From: Parasponia andersonii
Lineage: Eukaryota; Streptophyta; Magnoliopsida; Rosales; Cannabaceae
Direction: 5' to 3'
DNA length: 64,000 nt
Assembly (NCBI GenBank): GCA_002914805.1
Contig: JXTB01000014.1
Span: 1,460,721-1,524,720 of the forward strand
Shown: one piece after another, positions 1-12,290 of the stretch
Numbering within the stretch: the first letter of the stretch is position 1
Layout of the letters: the number at the start of each line of letters is the position of its first letter
Position numbers and translations under genes: made by a program
Notes under the pieces: generated by a model
The model's database searches: none
What the model was told of the DNA's origin: nothing
What the model saw: the letters and a program-made list of their open reading frames with translations, nothing else

Positions 1-894
1 TAGCAGTTATGAATGCCTTTGGTTACTGATTACTAGTAGTTAAAAATTGATTACTAGTTATCTGTTACTATTTTAAAAAATGATATTTTTCTAACAACTC
101 GTTAAAAAGTAGTATCTTCCTAAAAAATACAGTATCAGATCTAAAAACCTGAGTCCACTATAATTTTTTTAATTCTTTTCTAAAAATTGGGTGTTAACAA
201 AAAACTCATCAACCCGCACTGACCATCCAACCCACGCTAAAGCGCCTATCTAAAAACCGCCCGTTTAAAAACCCGTCAAGTAGAACGTGAGTCAATTTGA
301 ACTCAACAAGGAAGTGGGTAAGTTCGATTTGCTATTGAAACATGCGTGTTCAACCTGATTCAGTTGCCAAAATAAAAAAAAAAAAAAAGAGTTAATTATC
401 CTTCATGATTTTAGTGGACTTGGCACATGTTTAATATGAGGTAATAATTAATCAATTATAACATCTTATGGACATTGATATTTTTGTTTAAACAAATTAA
501 GCATATATTATTAAACTCTATGGGACTTAATTACATAATTTTAAACTCTTCAAATTCTATATTTTATTCAAATTCTATATTTTATTGAGGCTACATATTG
601 TGACATTTTAAAAGTTTCTTTTATTTTCTTTTTGATTTTAGGTCTCTTAAGTTTAGTTCTTCTCTGTCGTATTTCTTTGAAAATGTATTTTAATTTGATT
701 ATTAATTAGTCTTTAGATAATCCGAAAATGCTAAACAAACCCGTTATAACTGCTTATAACTACAGGCAAAAGAAAAAATCGTTTAACTGGACGGTTATGG
801 GTTGTGTATTTTAAAAATTACTAAAAATAATAGAACTGCACAAACCGCCCGCAACCCATCCATTGTGCACCCTTACTAAAAANCCGTAAGACAC
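1..894. other. AT-rich repeat-like intergenic DNA, no gene
   Basis: No supportable reading frame. Two GC-richer blocks at about 190-330 and 730-880 hold motifs such as CAACCCGC and CCGCCCGCAACCCATCC. They face each other weakly (GGGTG near 190, GCACCC near 870), which would fit a decayed inverted-repeat element, but I cannot define its ends. One ambiguous base (n) lies at about 883. Confidence 0.4.
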
Positions 895-1115
895 ATATTG
901 TTTTTTTTTACCTATGGGTAGGTATTTTTTTTTAGCCGTTGTATCACCATCTAATGGTGATCTAATGGTTATAATGAAGTGCATGAAAAAACGTGCATCA
1001 TTAATGCTCTTTCTCTCTCTTATTTTTTACAATAAAAAAATATGCATACTAAATTTTCATTAGCTAAATTGATACCTATACATAGGTAAAAAAAAAAATA
1101 CTTACTGGATTGGTA

Positions 1116-1118
<3 letters not shown>
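895..1118 (-). mobile_element. (TA)n-associated MITE, copy A
   Basis: A roughly 225-bp element closely similar to the segments at 17500-17736, 37256-37492 and 37631-37873. Shared landmarks are ACCTATGGGTAGGTATT, AGTGCATGAAAA, CATTAATGCTCTTTCTCTCT, GATACCTATACATAGGTA and the terminal ACTGGATTGGT. It abuts a run of TA dinucleotides (1119-1155) on one side. Preference for (TA)n is a known property of the rice Micron MITEs. I see the same habit here but cannot show family membership. The strand is set relative to copies C and D, taken as plus. Confidence 0.75.

Positions 1119-1155
<37 letters not shown>
1119..1155. repeat. (TA)n microsatellite
   Basis: About 18 TA units bordering MITE copy A. 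It is probably the target tract of the MITE. Confidence 0.9.
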
Positions 1156-1160
<5 letters not shown>

Positions 1161-1605
1161 GTTATAGAAGAACGAATACGCCTGACGATGATAATTGGAG
1201 TTATACAGTCCAAATACACAATTCTTTTTTCTAAGTAACATGTGTCCTTTTACTTACTTCACACCTTTATTTCTCTTATTTTCCTTTGCAGTAATTATTT
1301 TTTCAGTATTTTGAAGTAAAGTACCTATAATTTCTTGTTCACTCCGTAGGTATTTCTACATGTATAAAGTTTTGAAAAAAAAAAAACACCTAATGCGTGC
1401 CCATTTATATAACGTACAATTATTGTTTCTCTTCTTTTCCTTTTCAGTGATTATTTTTTCAAAGTTTCGATTTATGTCCAAATATCTTAGCCTACTTATT
1501 CCTGACTGCCTAATTTTTGCCAAATTTTTTTGTTATTTAGTTGTATCGATCAGCTGTTTAGATTGTATCCCTCTTGTTTCTTCCCCACTTTGTACATCGA
1601 TACGT
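1156..1605. other. AT-rich spacer, nothing recognised
   Basis: An open frame of 82 codons from 1360 is hydrophobic low-complexity sequence with no family resemblance, so I do not call it a gene. Confidence 0.4.
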
Positions 1606-3071
1606 TGATAGATGCTTTGTATCACTCATATTTTAAAGTTAACAAACATATGATTAAAAATTAATAATTTATTTGAGTGTGTAGTAATATGAATTAAAAA
1701 GATCACAAGACATTCAAGATAGATTATGGAGAAGAGCTTGAAGACAAATTTTAAGAATATAAGACTTAGACTAACAAAGGTTAAACATTTAATTCTTGCA
1801 CTTGAATACTGATTTATACATAATATGAATTTAATAGCTCAAATTTTTTATAAAATTAGAAATTTTCAAACCAATGTAGTCAAACTAGTTTATCTCCACT
1901 TAACACTTGAAATTTATTTTACATAAGTTTTTAATTGATTTATAAATTTTTATAGTATCCATATTTCATAAAAATCAATTTAATAAAGTCACAATTTTAA
2001 AAAAAATCGAAAAAGATTTGAAATAAAAATCAAAACATACTCTCGGATATTTTCGGACGATTCCTGGTTTTTGGTCTATTATTCCTTACCAAATTTTCAG
2101 CAACTTTCAAATTCAACTGTTAAAACGGCACTTTTAACTACTAGTATTTTTAGTCAACCGAAAATATACTTTTGGTCTACCGAAAATGAATGATTGTCTG
2201 TCTATCAAATGGCAAATGACTAATTTTTATTCAAGTCTTTAAAAAGAAGCTTTTCTAATACTTAAAATAATTTTTGAATATCCTTATATTACTCATATTA
2301 TATATTCAAGTTATTCAAATCAATTTTTGTGATTCAAACTTTCAAATCTATTTTTTTATAAAAATTACATGAGCTAAACTATATCATATCTTGTGTTACA
2401 TCTATTTTCTCTAAGCTTACCTTGTATCAAATACTTTCATTAGAGAGATATTCTAGTTGAGAGATTCAACAAAAAAAAAAAAAAAATTATAATCGTATAT
2501 AGATGAGGTTGCCACTGAAGTCTAAACAACCTGAGTATAGGTGAAGTTGTCACCGAAATCTAAATAATCTGTGAGGTGGTAAGATTGACACTATTGTCTA
2601 AACAATCCGCGTAGCTAAAGATTGACACCAGAGTCAAAATAATCTGAAGTTAAGCAAGATAGAGTTGGAGTCGAGACTATTATAAAAGCGTGGGTGAGCT
2701 TAAGAAGAATTCACTCCATTTGAAAAAGGGTCAGTCAAGTCCACAATCTTGATCCGAATAATAGAAACTCAAAACAAATTGCCAAGAGTTGAAGACGTAG
2801 GTAAATCGTCGTATTTGTCGAACCTCATAAAAATTGAATTTGTATTTCCTCTATTCCTATACTATTTACTTTATTGCAAGCTATTTGATTGAGTATTTGA
2901 TATTTAATATGCTTAATTTACTTGGTATCACTGTGATATATTTGGTATTATTATTGATTTAGTTTAAAAGTTTCAAAAGAGTAATTTATAATTTTATATA
3001 GTTGAAAATTTTCTTAAAAAATTTTAAAACTTTATTCACCCCTCTCTTCGATAGTCAATCTTGGGATTACA
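1606..3071 (+). repeat. 5' LTR of the 1606-10860 element
   Basis: Starts TGATAGATGC and ends GGGATTACA directly before the primer-binding-site remnant. It is collinear with 9446-10860, for example CACAAGACATTCAAGATAGA and CTTACCTTGTATCAAATACTTT in both. It contains an internal A-run near 2472 that is matched in the other LTR. Confidence 0.85.
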
Positions 3072-3090
3072 ATTAGTATTAGAGCTTGGC
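3072..3090 (+). other. Primer-binding-site remnant
   Basis: ATTAGTATTAGAGCTTGG follows the left LTR end. Plant copia elements normally carry TGGTATCAGAGC here, complementary to initiator tRNA-Met. Two substitutions are visible. Confidence 0.7.
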
Positions 3091-3121
3091 GCTCAAATTT
3101 TAAAAACTTAACCATCTTGAA

Positions 3122-3504
3122 ATGGTATATCAAAATAATTTTCAAAATCTTTCAAATGAGGGTTTTCAATTAGACCATCATTATTCAATGAAACCGATTT
3201 TAATTATTAGAAAACTAGAATGCTTACATATCCTATAATCTTTAGATTTTGATTTATAGTATATTACTAAAGATCTTTTTATTTTTAGGAAAAATATTAG
3301 TGACAAGTTTTTTGATAAATAAATTGATGAATATGATGTAAATGTAAAATTGTTTTTTCAAAGAACGGTAGGGTAGAGTTATGCATATTTTGATTTGTAG
3401 TATAGATAGAGATACATTCATTAATGTTAAAAGAGCTACAAATACTCATGAAATATGGAATATACTTGAAGTATCGTATCAAAGCACAAATTCAATGAAA
3501 GAGA
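3122..3504 (+). pseudogene. copia gag, N-terminal part (broken)
   Basis: Starts at an ATG just after the primer-binding site, in the usual gag position. The stretch around 3381-3504 reads as the plant copia gag (UBN2-type) segment with THEIWNILEV, followed by TNSMKE. Frameshifts and stops occur upstream. The frame is cut at 3504 by the 1656-bp insertion and resumes at 5166. Confidence 0.75.
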
Positions 3505-5160
3505 TGATGGTGTTTATTGGAATAAAAATTTTCATAAAATATTTTCATAAAATCATTTTCAAGAATACCATAGTTTTGTAAAATCAAGAAACGCAACGGA
3601 ATTGGTCGTTTAAAATTTTCCTTTTTACAAAAATATTTTAGATCGTGATCTAACATAAATTAACTCTTGATCTAGACAAGAACAATACCCAGACTCACTT
3701 CACAATATTCCTGTCTTCCCGTCTATTCTCGAAAGCTGTTTGAATGATATAATGAATGGTCATCTTCTTGATTCCCAACAAAGAGATCCGCAGATGAAAA
3801 AAAAGACAATCTTCTCGAAACGATTTCTCCAAGTTGACTAAAAACACCAAGTATGGAATCCTTAGGGTTAGCCGATTTTCTGCTCTCCCTCTCTCTCTGT
3901 TATGCGTGTGACACTCTCTTCTCAAGAGGGTGTTTCACGTGTAATACTTGTGTCTGATTGCTAGAGAATTTTTTTCTTAACTATAGAGAGATTAGTAAAC
4001 TCTAATAGGCTTATTGGGCTTGTTGGGCTCAACTGATCATCAAATAACTATTTTACTTTAATTTGAGCTAGACAGGGGACCAGATGAATTTATAAAGCCC
4101 AAGCTCCAATGAACCATATATCCACTATCATAATTAACTCTTAATTATAATTGAGCCTTGTCTATTAATATTGAGGCACACCACTATAGGCCCAATATTG
4201 TACTCTTGGACTAAATGTCATTTTTTTTTTTTGTGAAGCTTATTAACAATTAATTAGCTTGATCCATTTAGTATATACTATACTTGTAGATATACCCCCA
4301 ATGCAATGTCGTATTAGTAGGGTAAAATTATCATATTATCCCTCTAGTATATATTTATCTTTGAGTTGCCATTTTTCATCTAATAGATAATAGTTGACTA
4401 TGGTGTTTGTAACTACTTTTACCAATACAATCAAATTCATATAGTGAATACGGGGGCCCTGGTTTGTATTATCCAAGTATTTGAAAAAACTCAAAGTGAC
4501 ATCATATGTATGGTGTCCATCATGAAAAACGTTTTAGATATTTCATATATCTTATCTTCCAAGATACTAGAGTTCAAACCATAAATCGGAATTAGTCCTT
4601 TAGTAACTCAAAAAGATAAAACACATGAAAGTAAGTTTGTTAATCACTAGGATTAAGGTCTTCTATAATAGTATTAGATTAGTAAAATTAGAAATTTGAG
4701 TTACGATACTTAACCTCAAATTCTAATTCACTAGATCATGTTCGATGTTGTTATAACTTTCTTATAACACACTAGAGTTTCTATCCGAAGACTCACTTCG
4801 ATAATTAGAAACTTTATTAATTAAATAGACAACACTATATTCTATGGCATAGTAAAGTATTCCATCTTCAATATGCAGAATGCGAATTATTTAATTTAGA
4901 CATAATGAAATAAAGAATATAATGTCTCCCACATATGAACTCATCATACGAATAATTCTATATTACTCATTTCATGTCTTGGAATCTTTTAGATGTTTGC
5001 ATAAGATAAACACACACATCACATGTATATCAATGAGACATAAATGAAATAGAAATTCCTAACATGGAATTTATTAATAACAAATAGATACTAAATAATC
5101 CAATAAATATTGTTCATAATGTCTAAATAATAAACTACTTTATAGGACATTATTCCAACA
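3505..5160 (-). mobile_element. Solo-LTR-like element nested in gag
   Basis: A 1656-bp insertion that begins TGATGG and ends CCAACA, so TG..CA termini are present in either orientation. It is flanked by the 5-bp duplication AGAGA (3500-3504 and 5161-5165). When the insertion and one copy of the duplication are removed, the gag frame continues without a shift. There is no coding capacity, primer site or paired LTR inside, which fits a solo LTR. The minus strand is likely the sense orientation, because the end then reads TGTTGGAATAATGTCC, like other plant copia LTR starts. Its layout resembles the LTR at 38246-39837, but I do not claim the same family. Confidence 0.75.
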
Positions 5161-5165
5161 AGAGA

Positions 5166-6090
5166 TAAAAATCAATTTTCTTACTCGACAATATGAAATA
5201 TTTAAGATGCATAAAGAAGAGACTCTTGCACAAATATTTTCTAGATTTACTACTATTATTAACTCTCTCAATGTTCTTGGAAAATTATTTTCTAGTATAA
5301 ATTTGGTCAACAAAGTGCTTTGGAGTCTTCTTAAAGCATATAGAAGCAAAAGTTCTCACCAATCTTCCTCTAGAAGAGCTCATGGATTTACTCATGATAT
5401 ATGAAATTTTAATGAAAGAAAGTAATGGAGAATATCAAGATGATAATATGTATTTTATGGCAATTAAGTATGAGGTAAAATCGCTTGATCCCAACAATGA
5501 TTTTCTTGATGATAGTGATACTAGTAGTGATTCTGATAATGAAAGTGATGAAGAAGCGTTATCATGCAATAACGTATTTGATGATTTTATGAATTGTATG
5601 ATAACTATAGATTGCTTGTTTTGAAACATAGTGCTCTCAAGAAGAAATTATCTATTTTATCAAAAGAACTTGAGAAGTTTTCAAAAGTAAAGGAAGTTAA
5701 TTTGACTGTGATATATGTGTATCTTTGAAACATAAAAATGCTTCCTTAAATAAAAAAAAAAATAGATTTAACCAATATTGTCTACAATTTCATAAATACG
5801 AAGAAGAATTTTGATTTAATGCTTGGTAGACATAGATATATTTTTGACAAAAGAGGTATATGATACAAATTTTTCATAAAATAAAAGTATCTCAAAAATT
5901 ATTTTGTCAAAGCAACATCTAGTAGAGACTCAAAATATGTATGTAATTATTATAACTAAAGTGGTCATACTAGTTTTTTATGCTCCATCAAGAAATATGC
6001 ATATTTTGATATCAAACAAGAATGGATACCAAATAATTCAAAAACTAACCCCTAAGTACCTAAAGTTATGTGGGTACTAAAAATCAAAAT
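5166..6090 (+). pseudogene. copia gag, C-terminal part with zinc-knuckle remnant (broken)
   Basis: Resumes the gag frame after the nested insertion, with FKMHKEETLAQIFSRF and INSLNVLGK, typical of copia gag. It then passes through an acidic stretch rich in D, S and E (about 5495-5560), a worn CCHC-like segment (SGHTSFLCSIKK, about 5957-5995) and the linker segments WIPNN and PKVMWV (about 6025-6085). Several stops and frameshifts make it non-functional. Confidence 0.75.
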
Positions 6091-6529
6091 TTGAATTTTT
6101 ATTATAAGTACAAGTAAAAAGGTGGGCACTCCAAGAACAAAACCAATGACTACACAAACTCTCAACTTTCATAAAAAAAATAATGATAGATATTTTATTA
6201 TTCAGAGACAATACAAAAAGTAAGATTATTGACATAAATGATATCTGAAATAATTTTTTACCTATCTTTGAGAACGTCTTGCTAGAAATATAATATACTT
6301 TATTTTTGTCATCTATGTGATTAGAGTTATTAAGTTTTTCTTTTAGTCTTTCAATTGCTCAATTTAAAAATTTGAACAAATAAGATTATATCTTTGATAC
6401 AAATATATATTTATTATTTTCAAGTCAAGATAAATTTTGTTTTGTTTTAAAAGAAATTATTTATTATTATGACATAAAAAACTTGAACATGCTAGTATAG
6501 TTATATTTTTAATACTTTACTCAAGGGAT

Positions 6530-7260
6530 CTTGGTATGGCGCACTTAGTCTAATTTTTGGAAATGATAAAATTTGTAAAGTATGTCACTTTGGAAATTAA
6601 GTTAATTATTTTTTAAAAATATTATGCTTTTGAGTTAGTTGATAATTTTTTTGAAAAGTTTTACATGATTTTCTTTATTAGTTTCAAAAATGGCTATGAT
6701 AAATGCAAATATTTTACAAAAATACTTTTAAGCAAAAGTTGTCAACACTATTTGTTATATTTTAAATCGAGTGTTGATTAAACTTATTTTAAATAAAATA
6801 CCATTATGAGTCTTGAAATGATCAAAAACTCAATATTGGTTATTTTAGAGTTTTTGATACAAATATTTTTTTTAAATACCAAAGACAACTTGAAAAAATT
6901 GATTCAAAATCCAATGCTGGAACTTTTCCTAGTTACTCTACTATTAGTAATGCATAAAAAGAGTTTTTCAACAAAAAAAATTAAGTAGTATATGAATCTA
7001 TGCATGTGATATTTGATGAAACTAATGACTCCTTCAAGGAGAAAGACATAGATGATATTATTATAGGTATGGTAATAAACTTGAATTATTAGAGCTGAAA
7101 GATAAATCAAAAAATGATAACTAAGTCCAATCTCAATACAAAGAAAATGAAGAGCTTTTGTAAGAGTAGAATCCTCATCAATCAATCAAGGTATGTCTTC
7201 TTAAAAAGTTTGAATTCGAGTACTTAAAGTCTTTGAAGACACTGAAACAAAGAAAATTTG
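6530..7260 (+). pseudogene. copia pol remnant (integrase pieces)
   Basis: Fragments in shifting frames resemble the copia integrase. There is a worn zinc-binding/GMAHL region near 6530-6600, then ILNTKDNL-like sequence at about 6865-6895, KSFSTKKI at about 6960-6985 and a HVIFDET-like stretch at about 7005-7025. Nothing like the reverse transcriptase motifs follows before the extra ORF begins, so about 2 kb of pol is missing. Confidence 0.6.
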
Positions 7261-7796
7261 GTATGATTGATTATGATGAAGTGTCTTGAAATATTTTTTA
7301 AAAATATTATTTGCTTTACTCAAACCTTCGAAAACAATTTCATGCTTCTCAAATTGATGATTTTTCAATCGTTTTAGTTGTTGGTCTAAACATTTCAGGG
7401 TTTTTTTTCAAAATGTCTTTTGAAACTTTGCTAAAAATAGATAATTGCCTTAGAAACATCAGTTTCTCTGCTATTTTCAGCGTTTTCGGTATGCCAAAAA
7501 CTTGTAGACCAATGATTATTTAAGGCTTTTAAACGTATTTTCACTCATTCTCTCACACTTTCTCCACTGAAAACATACTCTCTCTATTTCTTCTCATTCT
7601 CATTCAATTTTCTATCTTAATCTCTCAATCTTCTTCTATCCAAAGTTAATTTTATCGTTTTTTCTCTCTTCTTCATTTTTTTCCACTCTCTTTTGACATC
7701 TAATTCAAAATTTTCATCATCTAAAACTCTAGAATCCTTATTTGGGGTTGAATTTTTTTTTAAGTCTCTATTTTATCTTCTTATTTTTTATCCAAT

Positions 7797-8712
7797 GGCT
7801 CCTAGAAGGGAAAATCCAACGAGTAAAGGCAAGAAAATTCGAGTTGAAGAGCTTGAACAATGCACCAAAGCGAGTTTTGATATTACTCTTTTAGAATCAC
7901 CTACTCTTATGTCTAGATATAAAGAAATTTTCTCTATAAAACGTATTGTTTGGGATAGAACCTCCTATGTCAATTTTCTAGTGTATATGGAAAATATGGG
8001 TTAGACTAAATTATGCTCTATTAGGTAGACAAGATATCCAAGATTGGTTACGGGATTTTATGCTCGTGCCAACATCTCTATGGGATAACATGCTATCTAT
8101 GGTTTCTTTAAGAGAATTGATTTCGAAGTCATTGAACAACTCCTAGCAGATCTTTTTCATTTACCCCCAGGAGGTTACAAGTTTCCCATAACTAATTCTT
8201 GGCCTATGCTTGATAATTTTGACACTTAATAAGCCCTACTCAGAGTTTGCTCTCCTGATAGCTTTCAGCCTAAGTCTCATGTTACTGACCTTACTTTAGA
8301 GGCTAGGATTCTATTCTAATTTGTGTCTCAGAATATGATTTCTTGAGATAGTCATAAAAATACACCTACCTTTTGTGATTTTGGTTTTGTTGATTCTATT
8401 CTCATTGGAAGAAAGTTAAACTTACCTTACTTCATTATACATAAGATGATTAATGTTATTGAGAATAGGAGATCATCTCTTCCTTATGGCTTCCTCTTCA
8501 CTCGCATCTTCCAATACTTCAATATTCTATCATTTGATGAGGTTGAGCGTAAACCATGGACTATTGATATTGAAATCAATAATAAGACTTTTAATCTCAT
8601 GAGATTCAGTTTTCTCAACAGCGAATGGATCACCAAAACAAAACAAGGACATAATCAAGGTACGAGCACTCAACAAAAAACTGATAGTAGTCATCCTTGC
8701 ACAGCTGCTTAA
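7797..8712 (+). pseudogene. Decayed extra ORF, resembling the 'putative plant transposon protein' family
   Basis: Opens with MAPRRENPTSKGKK at 7797 and runs to a stop at 8002. Similarity continues in other frames: LLGRQDIQDWLRDF near 8020-8060, a LPPGGYKFP stretch near 8160-8190, SHVTDLTLEARIL near 8277-8310, then an open segment 8446-8712 with SSLPYGFLFTRIFQYFNI. From memory these segments, in this order, match a plant-only protein family found in many repeat-derived hypothetical proteins. No catalytic motif is visible and its function is unknown. At least three frame breaks are present. Upstream, 7540-7690 is rich in CTCTC and could be a former 5' leader. The position between pol and the right LTR is where the env-like ORF lies in SIRE-type copia elements, but this sequence does not look like an envelope. 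Confidence 0.5.
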
Positions 8713-9445
8713 GGAACTATTGAAGGCATTTTTGAGGAGACGTATGCTGAAGAAACACCTGCACAAAGTTTTGACTTTTATGAAGTCTTCAACAGCTTCT
8801 CAGAATACATCAACACTATCCATCTTGACATCTAGCATTTACATGACATTGAGCTAGAAAACTTCTAGATTATTTCAACCAATATCAACTCATCTGTCAA
8901 CACCAAGAGCATTAATTTCAAATCATTCAAGATCAACAGGATGAGATGATGAGGATGGTGTAATTCTTCTTTGGGTGATTTCCTCCTTTATATTTGTTTT
9001 TCTGTGTTTTTCTCTTTTGAACTATTATTTATTTAGTTATTTCATGTGTGAACTCTATGTTTTGGTTGTATGAACTTTAATATATGAACTCCTTGTTTTT
9101 ATTTTTTGAATTGAATATTTTATCTTATATTTGCTTTATTCTTCCTTTTTTGTGAATTTTCTTTATAATGATATCAAAAAGGGGAGAAAAATATGCTTTA
9201 AAATTTAAATTAATTTGGCTATTTAATTGTTATCAACTTGATCATTTTATTTCTTCTTAATACAATTGGTATCTATTGACAAAATTTTTCAAAATATGCA
9301 CCCCTTGTAAGTTTAAAGGAGAGTTTAAATTCTTTTTATTGGAAAAGCATTTAAGATTTTGTAAGGATACTTATCTCTGTTTAATTCTCATTCCTTATTC
9401 ATTTTTAAATCAAATGTTTGTTATCATCAAAAAGAGGGAGATTAT

Positions 9446-10860
9446 TGACTCATGTTTTATATCATCAATCTTATACTCATATTTTGAAGTTAACAAATAT
9501 ATGATTAAAAACTAATAATTTACTTGAGTATGTAGCAATCTAAATTGAAAGGATCACAAGACATTCAAGATAGATTATGGAAAAGAATTTGAAGACAAAG
9601 TTCAAGAATACAAGACTTAAACTAGCAAAAGTTAAATATTTAGTTCTTGTACATGAATACTTGTTCACATATTATATGATCTTAATAGCTCAAATTTTTC
9701 ATAAAATTAGAAAATTTTAAACTAACACAATTAAACTAGTTTATCTCTAGTTAAAATTTGAAATTTATTTTACACAAGCTTTTAAATTTATTTATAAATT
9801 TCTATAATATCCAGATTTCATAAAAATCAATTTAAGAAGTCACAATTGTGAAAAGAATCAAAATCAAAATCAAAACATGCTCTTGGGTATTTTCTGCAGA
9901 TTAATTCCTAGTTTTTAATCTACTGATTCTTTACCAAATTTTCAACAATTTTCAAATTCGACTGTTAGAACTGCACATTCAACTGCTAGTATTTTCGATC
10001 GATCAAAAATACATTTTTGGTCTACCAAAATGATGGATTGTTTGTCAAACAGTCTAAAATGATTAGTTTTCATTCAATTATTTAAATAGAAGTTTTTACA
10101 TTGCTCATATCACATATTCAAGTTATTCAAATCAATTTTTGTGACTCAAACTTTCATCCATTTTTTCACAAAAGTCACTTGAGCCAAACTAGATCATATT
10201 TTGTGTTTACATATATTTTCTATAAGCTTACCTTGTATCAAATACTTTTATTAGAGAGATATTCTGGTTGAGAGATTCTTCAAAAAAAAAAAAAAAACAA
10301 ATTGTAATCATGTATAGGTGAGGTTACTACCGGAGTCTAAACAACCCGATTTAGATGAGATTGTCACCAGAATCTAAATAATCCGTGAGATGGTGAGATT
10401 GGTACTATTGTCTAAAAAATCTGTATAGGTGAGGATTAGCACCAGAGTTAAAATAATCTGAGATTAAGCAGAGTCAGAGTCAAGACTATTATAAAGGTGT
10501 GGGTAAGCCTAAGAAAAATTCACTCTATTTGTAAAAAGATTGATCAAGCCTATAATTTTAATCCGAATACTGGAAGCTCAAAGTGAATTACTAAGAGCTA
10601 GGGATGTAGGCAAATCATTGTATTTGACAAATCTCGTAAAAACTGAGTTTGCATTTTCTCTATTACTACACTCTTTACTTTACTGCAAGCTAATTGATTG
10701 AGTATTTAATATTTAGTATGCTTAATTTACTTAGTATTATTATTTATTTAGCTTTAAAGTTTCAAAAGAGAGGTCTATGATTTTATATAGTTAAAATGTT
10801 TCTAAAAAAATTTTAAAACTCAATTTACCTCCCTCTTGAGTAGTCAATCTTGGGCTTGCA
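9446..10860 (+). repeat. 3' LTR of the 1606-10860 element
   Basis: A 1415-bp direct repeat of 1606-3071, starting TGACTCATG right after the purine tract and ending TTGGGCTTGCA. An A-run at about 10284 matches that of the left LTR. Confidence 0.85.
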
Positions 10861-10971
10861 CGGGCATCACTTTGTATTAGCGGTCTTATTTGAATTATGC
10901 TCTCAAGGTTTTTGATTCATTGGTTGAATTTTTCTTTTAGATGTGTGTTGATTTAAAAAAAAAAAACCATT

Positions 10972-11174
10972 TTACTCTTTGACAAAGTGAGTTAGTTTAA
11001 GTTGTAAAAACACCAATTACTTGAAATCTCGATTCTAGGTTCGGGTCATACTGGGGGTAGACGTGAAAACCTATTATTTCTAATAGGATGGAGTGAGAAT
11101 TAGGTAGTAATAGGTATTTTCCTTTAATTTGTAATAAGTGAAAAGTATTAGTTAAGCTTCACTTAAAAAAAAAA
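10972..11174 (+). mobile_element. tRNA-derived SINE, copy 1
   Basis: About 200 bp in the same family as 27793-27998. It has a head with a box-B-like GGTTCGGGTC about 65 bp in, the shared block GTAGACGTGAAAACCTATTAT, the shared tail TATTTTCCTTTAATTTGTAA, and a terminal A-run. A short AAAACCATT (10963-10971 and 11175-11183) brackets it and may be the target duplication, though it merges with A-runs. Confidence 0.75.
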
Positions 11175-11183
11175 AAAACCATT

Positions 11184-11903
11184 ATGTCTGTTGCGTATTT
11201 TCTTTAATCTGTTGCTAGATGCATGTTCATTTAAAAGGAACTTCCCGTGTGATTTTTATTTTTTTTTTCTGTAATTTATATATAAAAATACATGACAGAT
11301 CTACTTGTTTTGGTTTAGATGTTTGCTTATTTATGTACTTTCATTGAAATATATTGAGGGTTTTGAGTTTTTCTTTGGGCCGTTGATGGTGGTAAGGATT
11401 AGGAATAGGTCTACGGGTACTTTGTTAACCTTGATGTAATTTCATATAAAAGACAGACTAATTTACTTCTAATTGCATGCTTGCTTATTTATGTACTTTC
11501 ATAGAACTATATTGACGGTTTTGCATTTTTTTTTTCCATTTTTTTTGGGGGCTATTGATGTTGGTCAAGGATTATGCTTTGGAAGTGTGATGTAATATAG
11601 AATTGTAGTAACTTGATGAGAAAGGTTATTGTATAGATATTGGTGAGTTATAATATATTTAATAAAAAATGACATATTGCTATGAGCTGTATTTATTGTT
11701 ATTTGATTATTATGAAATTTTTTTCGAGATTTGCTCATATAGGAAATTCTGATATTTACCAATCCTTAATTTAGGTGTTTTTATCTTTTCTTGTTGTAAA
11801 TCGATATATCTTTGTTTTTGTGTTGATGGATAGAGTGCAAGAAAAGATTGTTTACATTCTTTCCTATTGCTATATTTCTTTTCGTTTCTTTTGTTCCACA
11901 TAT

Positions 11904-11965
<62 letters not shown>

Positions 11966-12290
11966 CATCTCCTTTTCTTAAAACGGTAATATATTTATTT
12001 TATATATTTGTACACGCCTTTAAGTTTTTTTAACCTTAATGACTATGGAATTTTGTTAAATAATATGGATGTTGTCATCTATCTACATGCACTACATTCA
12101 AACTCCGTTTTTCACTTACTGTATAATAAGCATGTAAAAGTTTTCTGGCATACTATATAATGAAAAGGTTTCCTTTTATCTTAGTGTCGAATTTAGTTCA
12201 TTATTCACAAACACGTGTATATGTTATACACAATTTAAAAACACTACCGGGCATGTGTCTTAGGCACGTGCAATCATAACTAGTATACCT
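11184..12290. other. Intergenic DNA with a local duplication and a long (TA)n tract
   Basis: A sequence beginning TTGCTTATTTATGTACTTTCAT occurs at about 11322 and again about 159 bp later (11481), each followed by TATATTGA.GGTTTT and then a TTGATG-containing stretch. This is an imperfect tandem duplication of about 160 bp. A TA run of about 27 units lies at 11908-11962. No gene is seen; the open frames here are translations of the TA run. Confidence 0.5.

Larger units (their letters stand above)
1606..10860 (+). mobile_element. Degenerate Ty1/copia-type LTR retrotransposon with an extra 3' ORF
   Basis: Two direct repeats of about 1.4 kb (1606-3071 and 9446-10860) enclose a 6.4-kb interior. 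Just inside the left repeat is a worn primer-binding site (ATTAGTATTAGAGCTTGG) resembling the initiator-tRNA-Met site of plant copia elements. Decayed gag lies at 3122-3504 and 5166-6090 and pieces of integrase at about 6530-7260. No reverse transcriptase or RNase H region can be recognised. A decayed extra ORF (7797-8712) sits between pol and the right LTR. A purine-rich tract (AAAAAGAGGGAGATTATTG) directly precedes the right LTR. The two LTRs differ by many substitutions and indels, and I see no matching target duplication, so the insertion is old and dead. Confidence 0.85.

Noticed and set aside
5495..5560. Acidic protein segment as an independent gene
   Set aside because: It lies in frame with decayed copia gag and occupies the usual position between the gag helices and the zinc knuckle.
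11848..12033. Frames encoding YIYIYI repeats
   Set aside because: They are translations of a (TA)n microsatellite.
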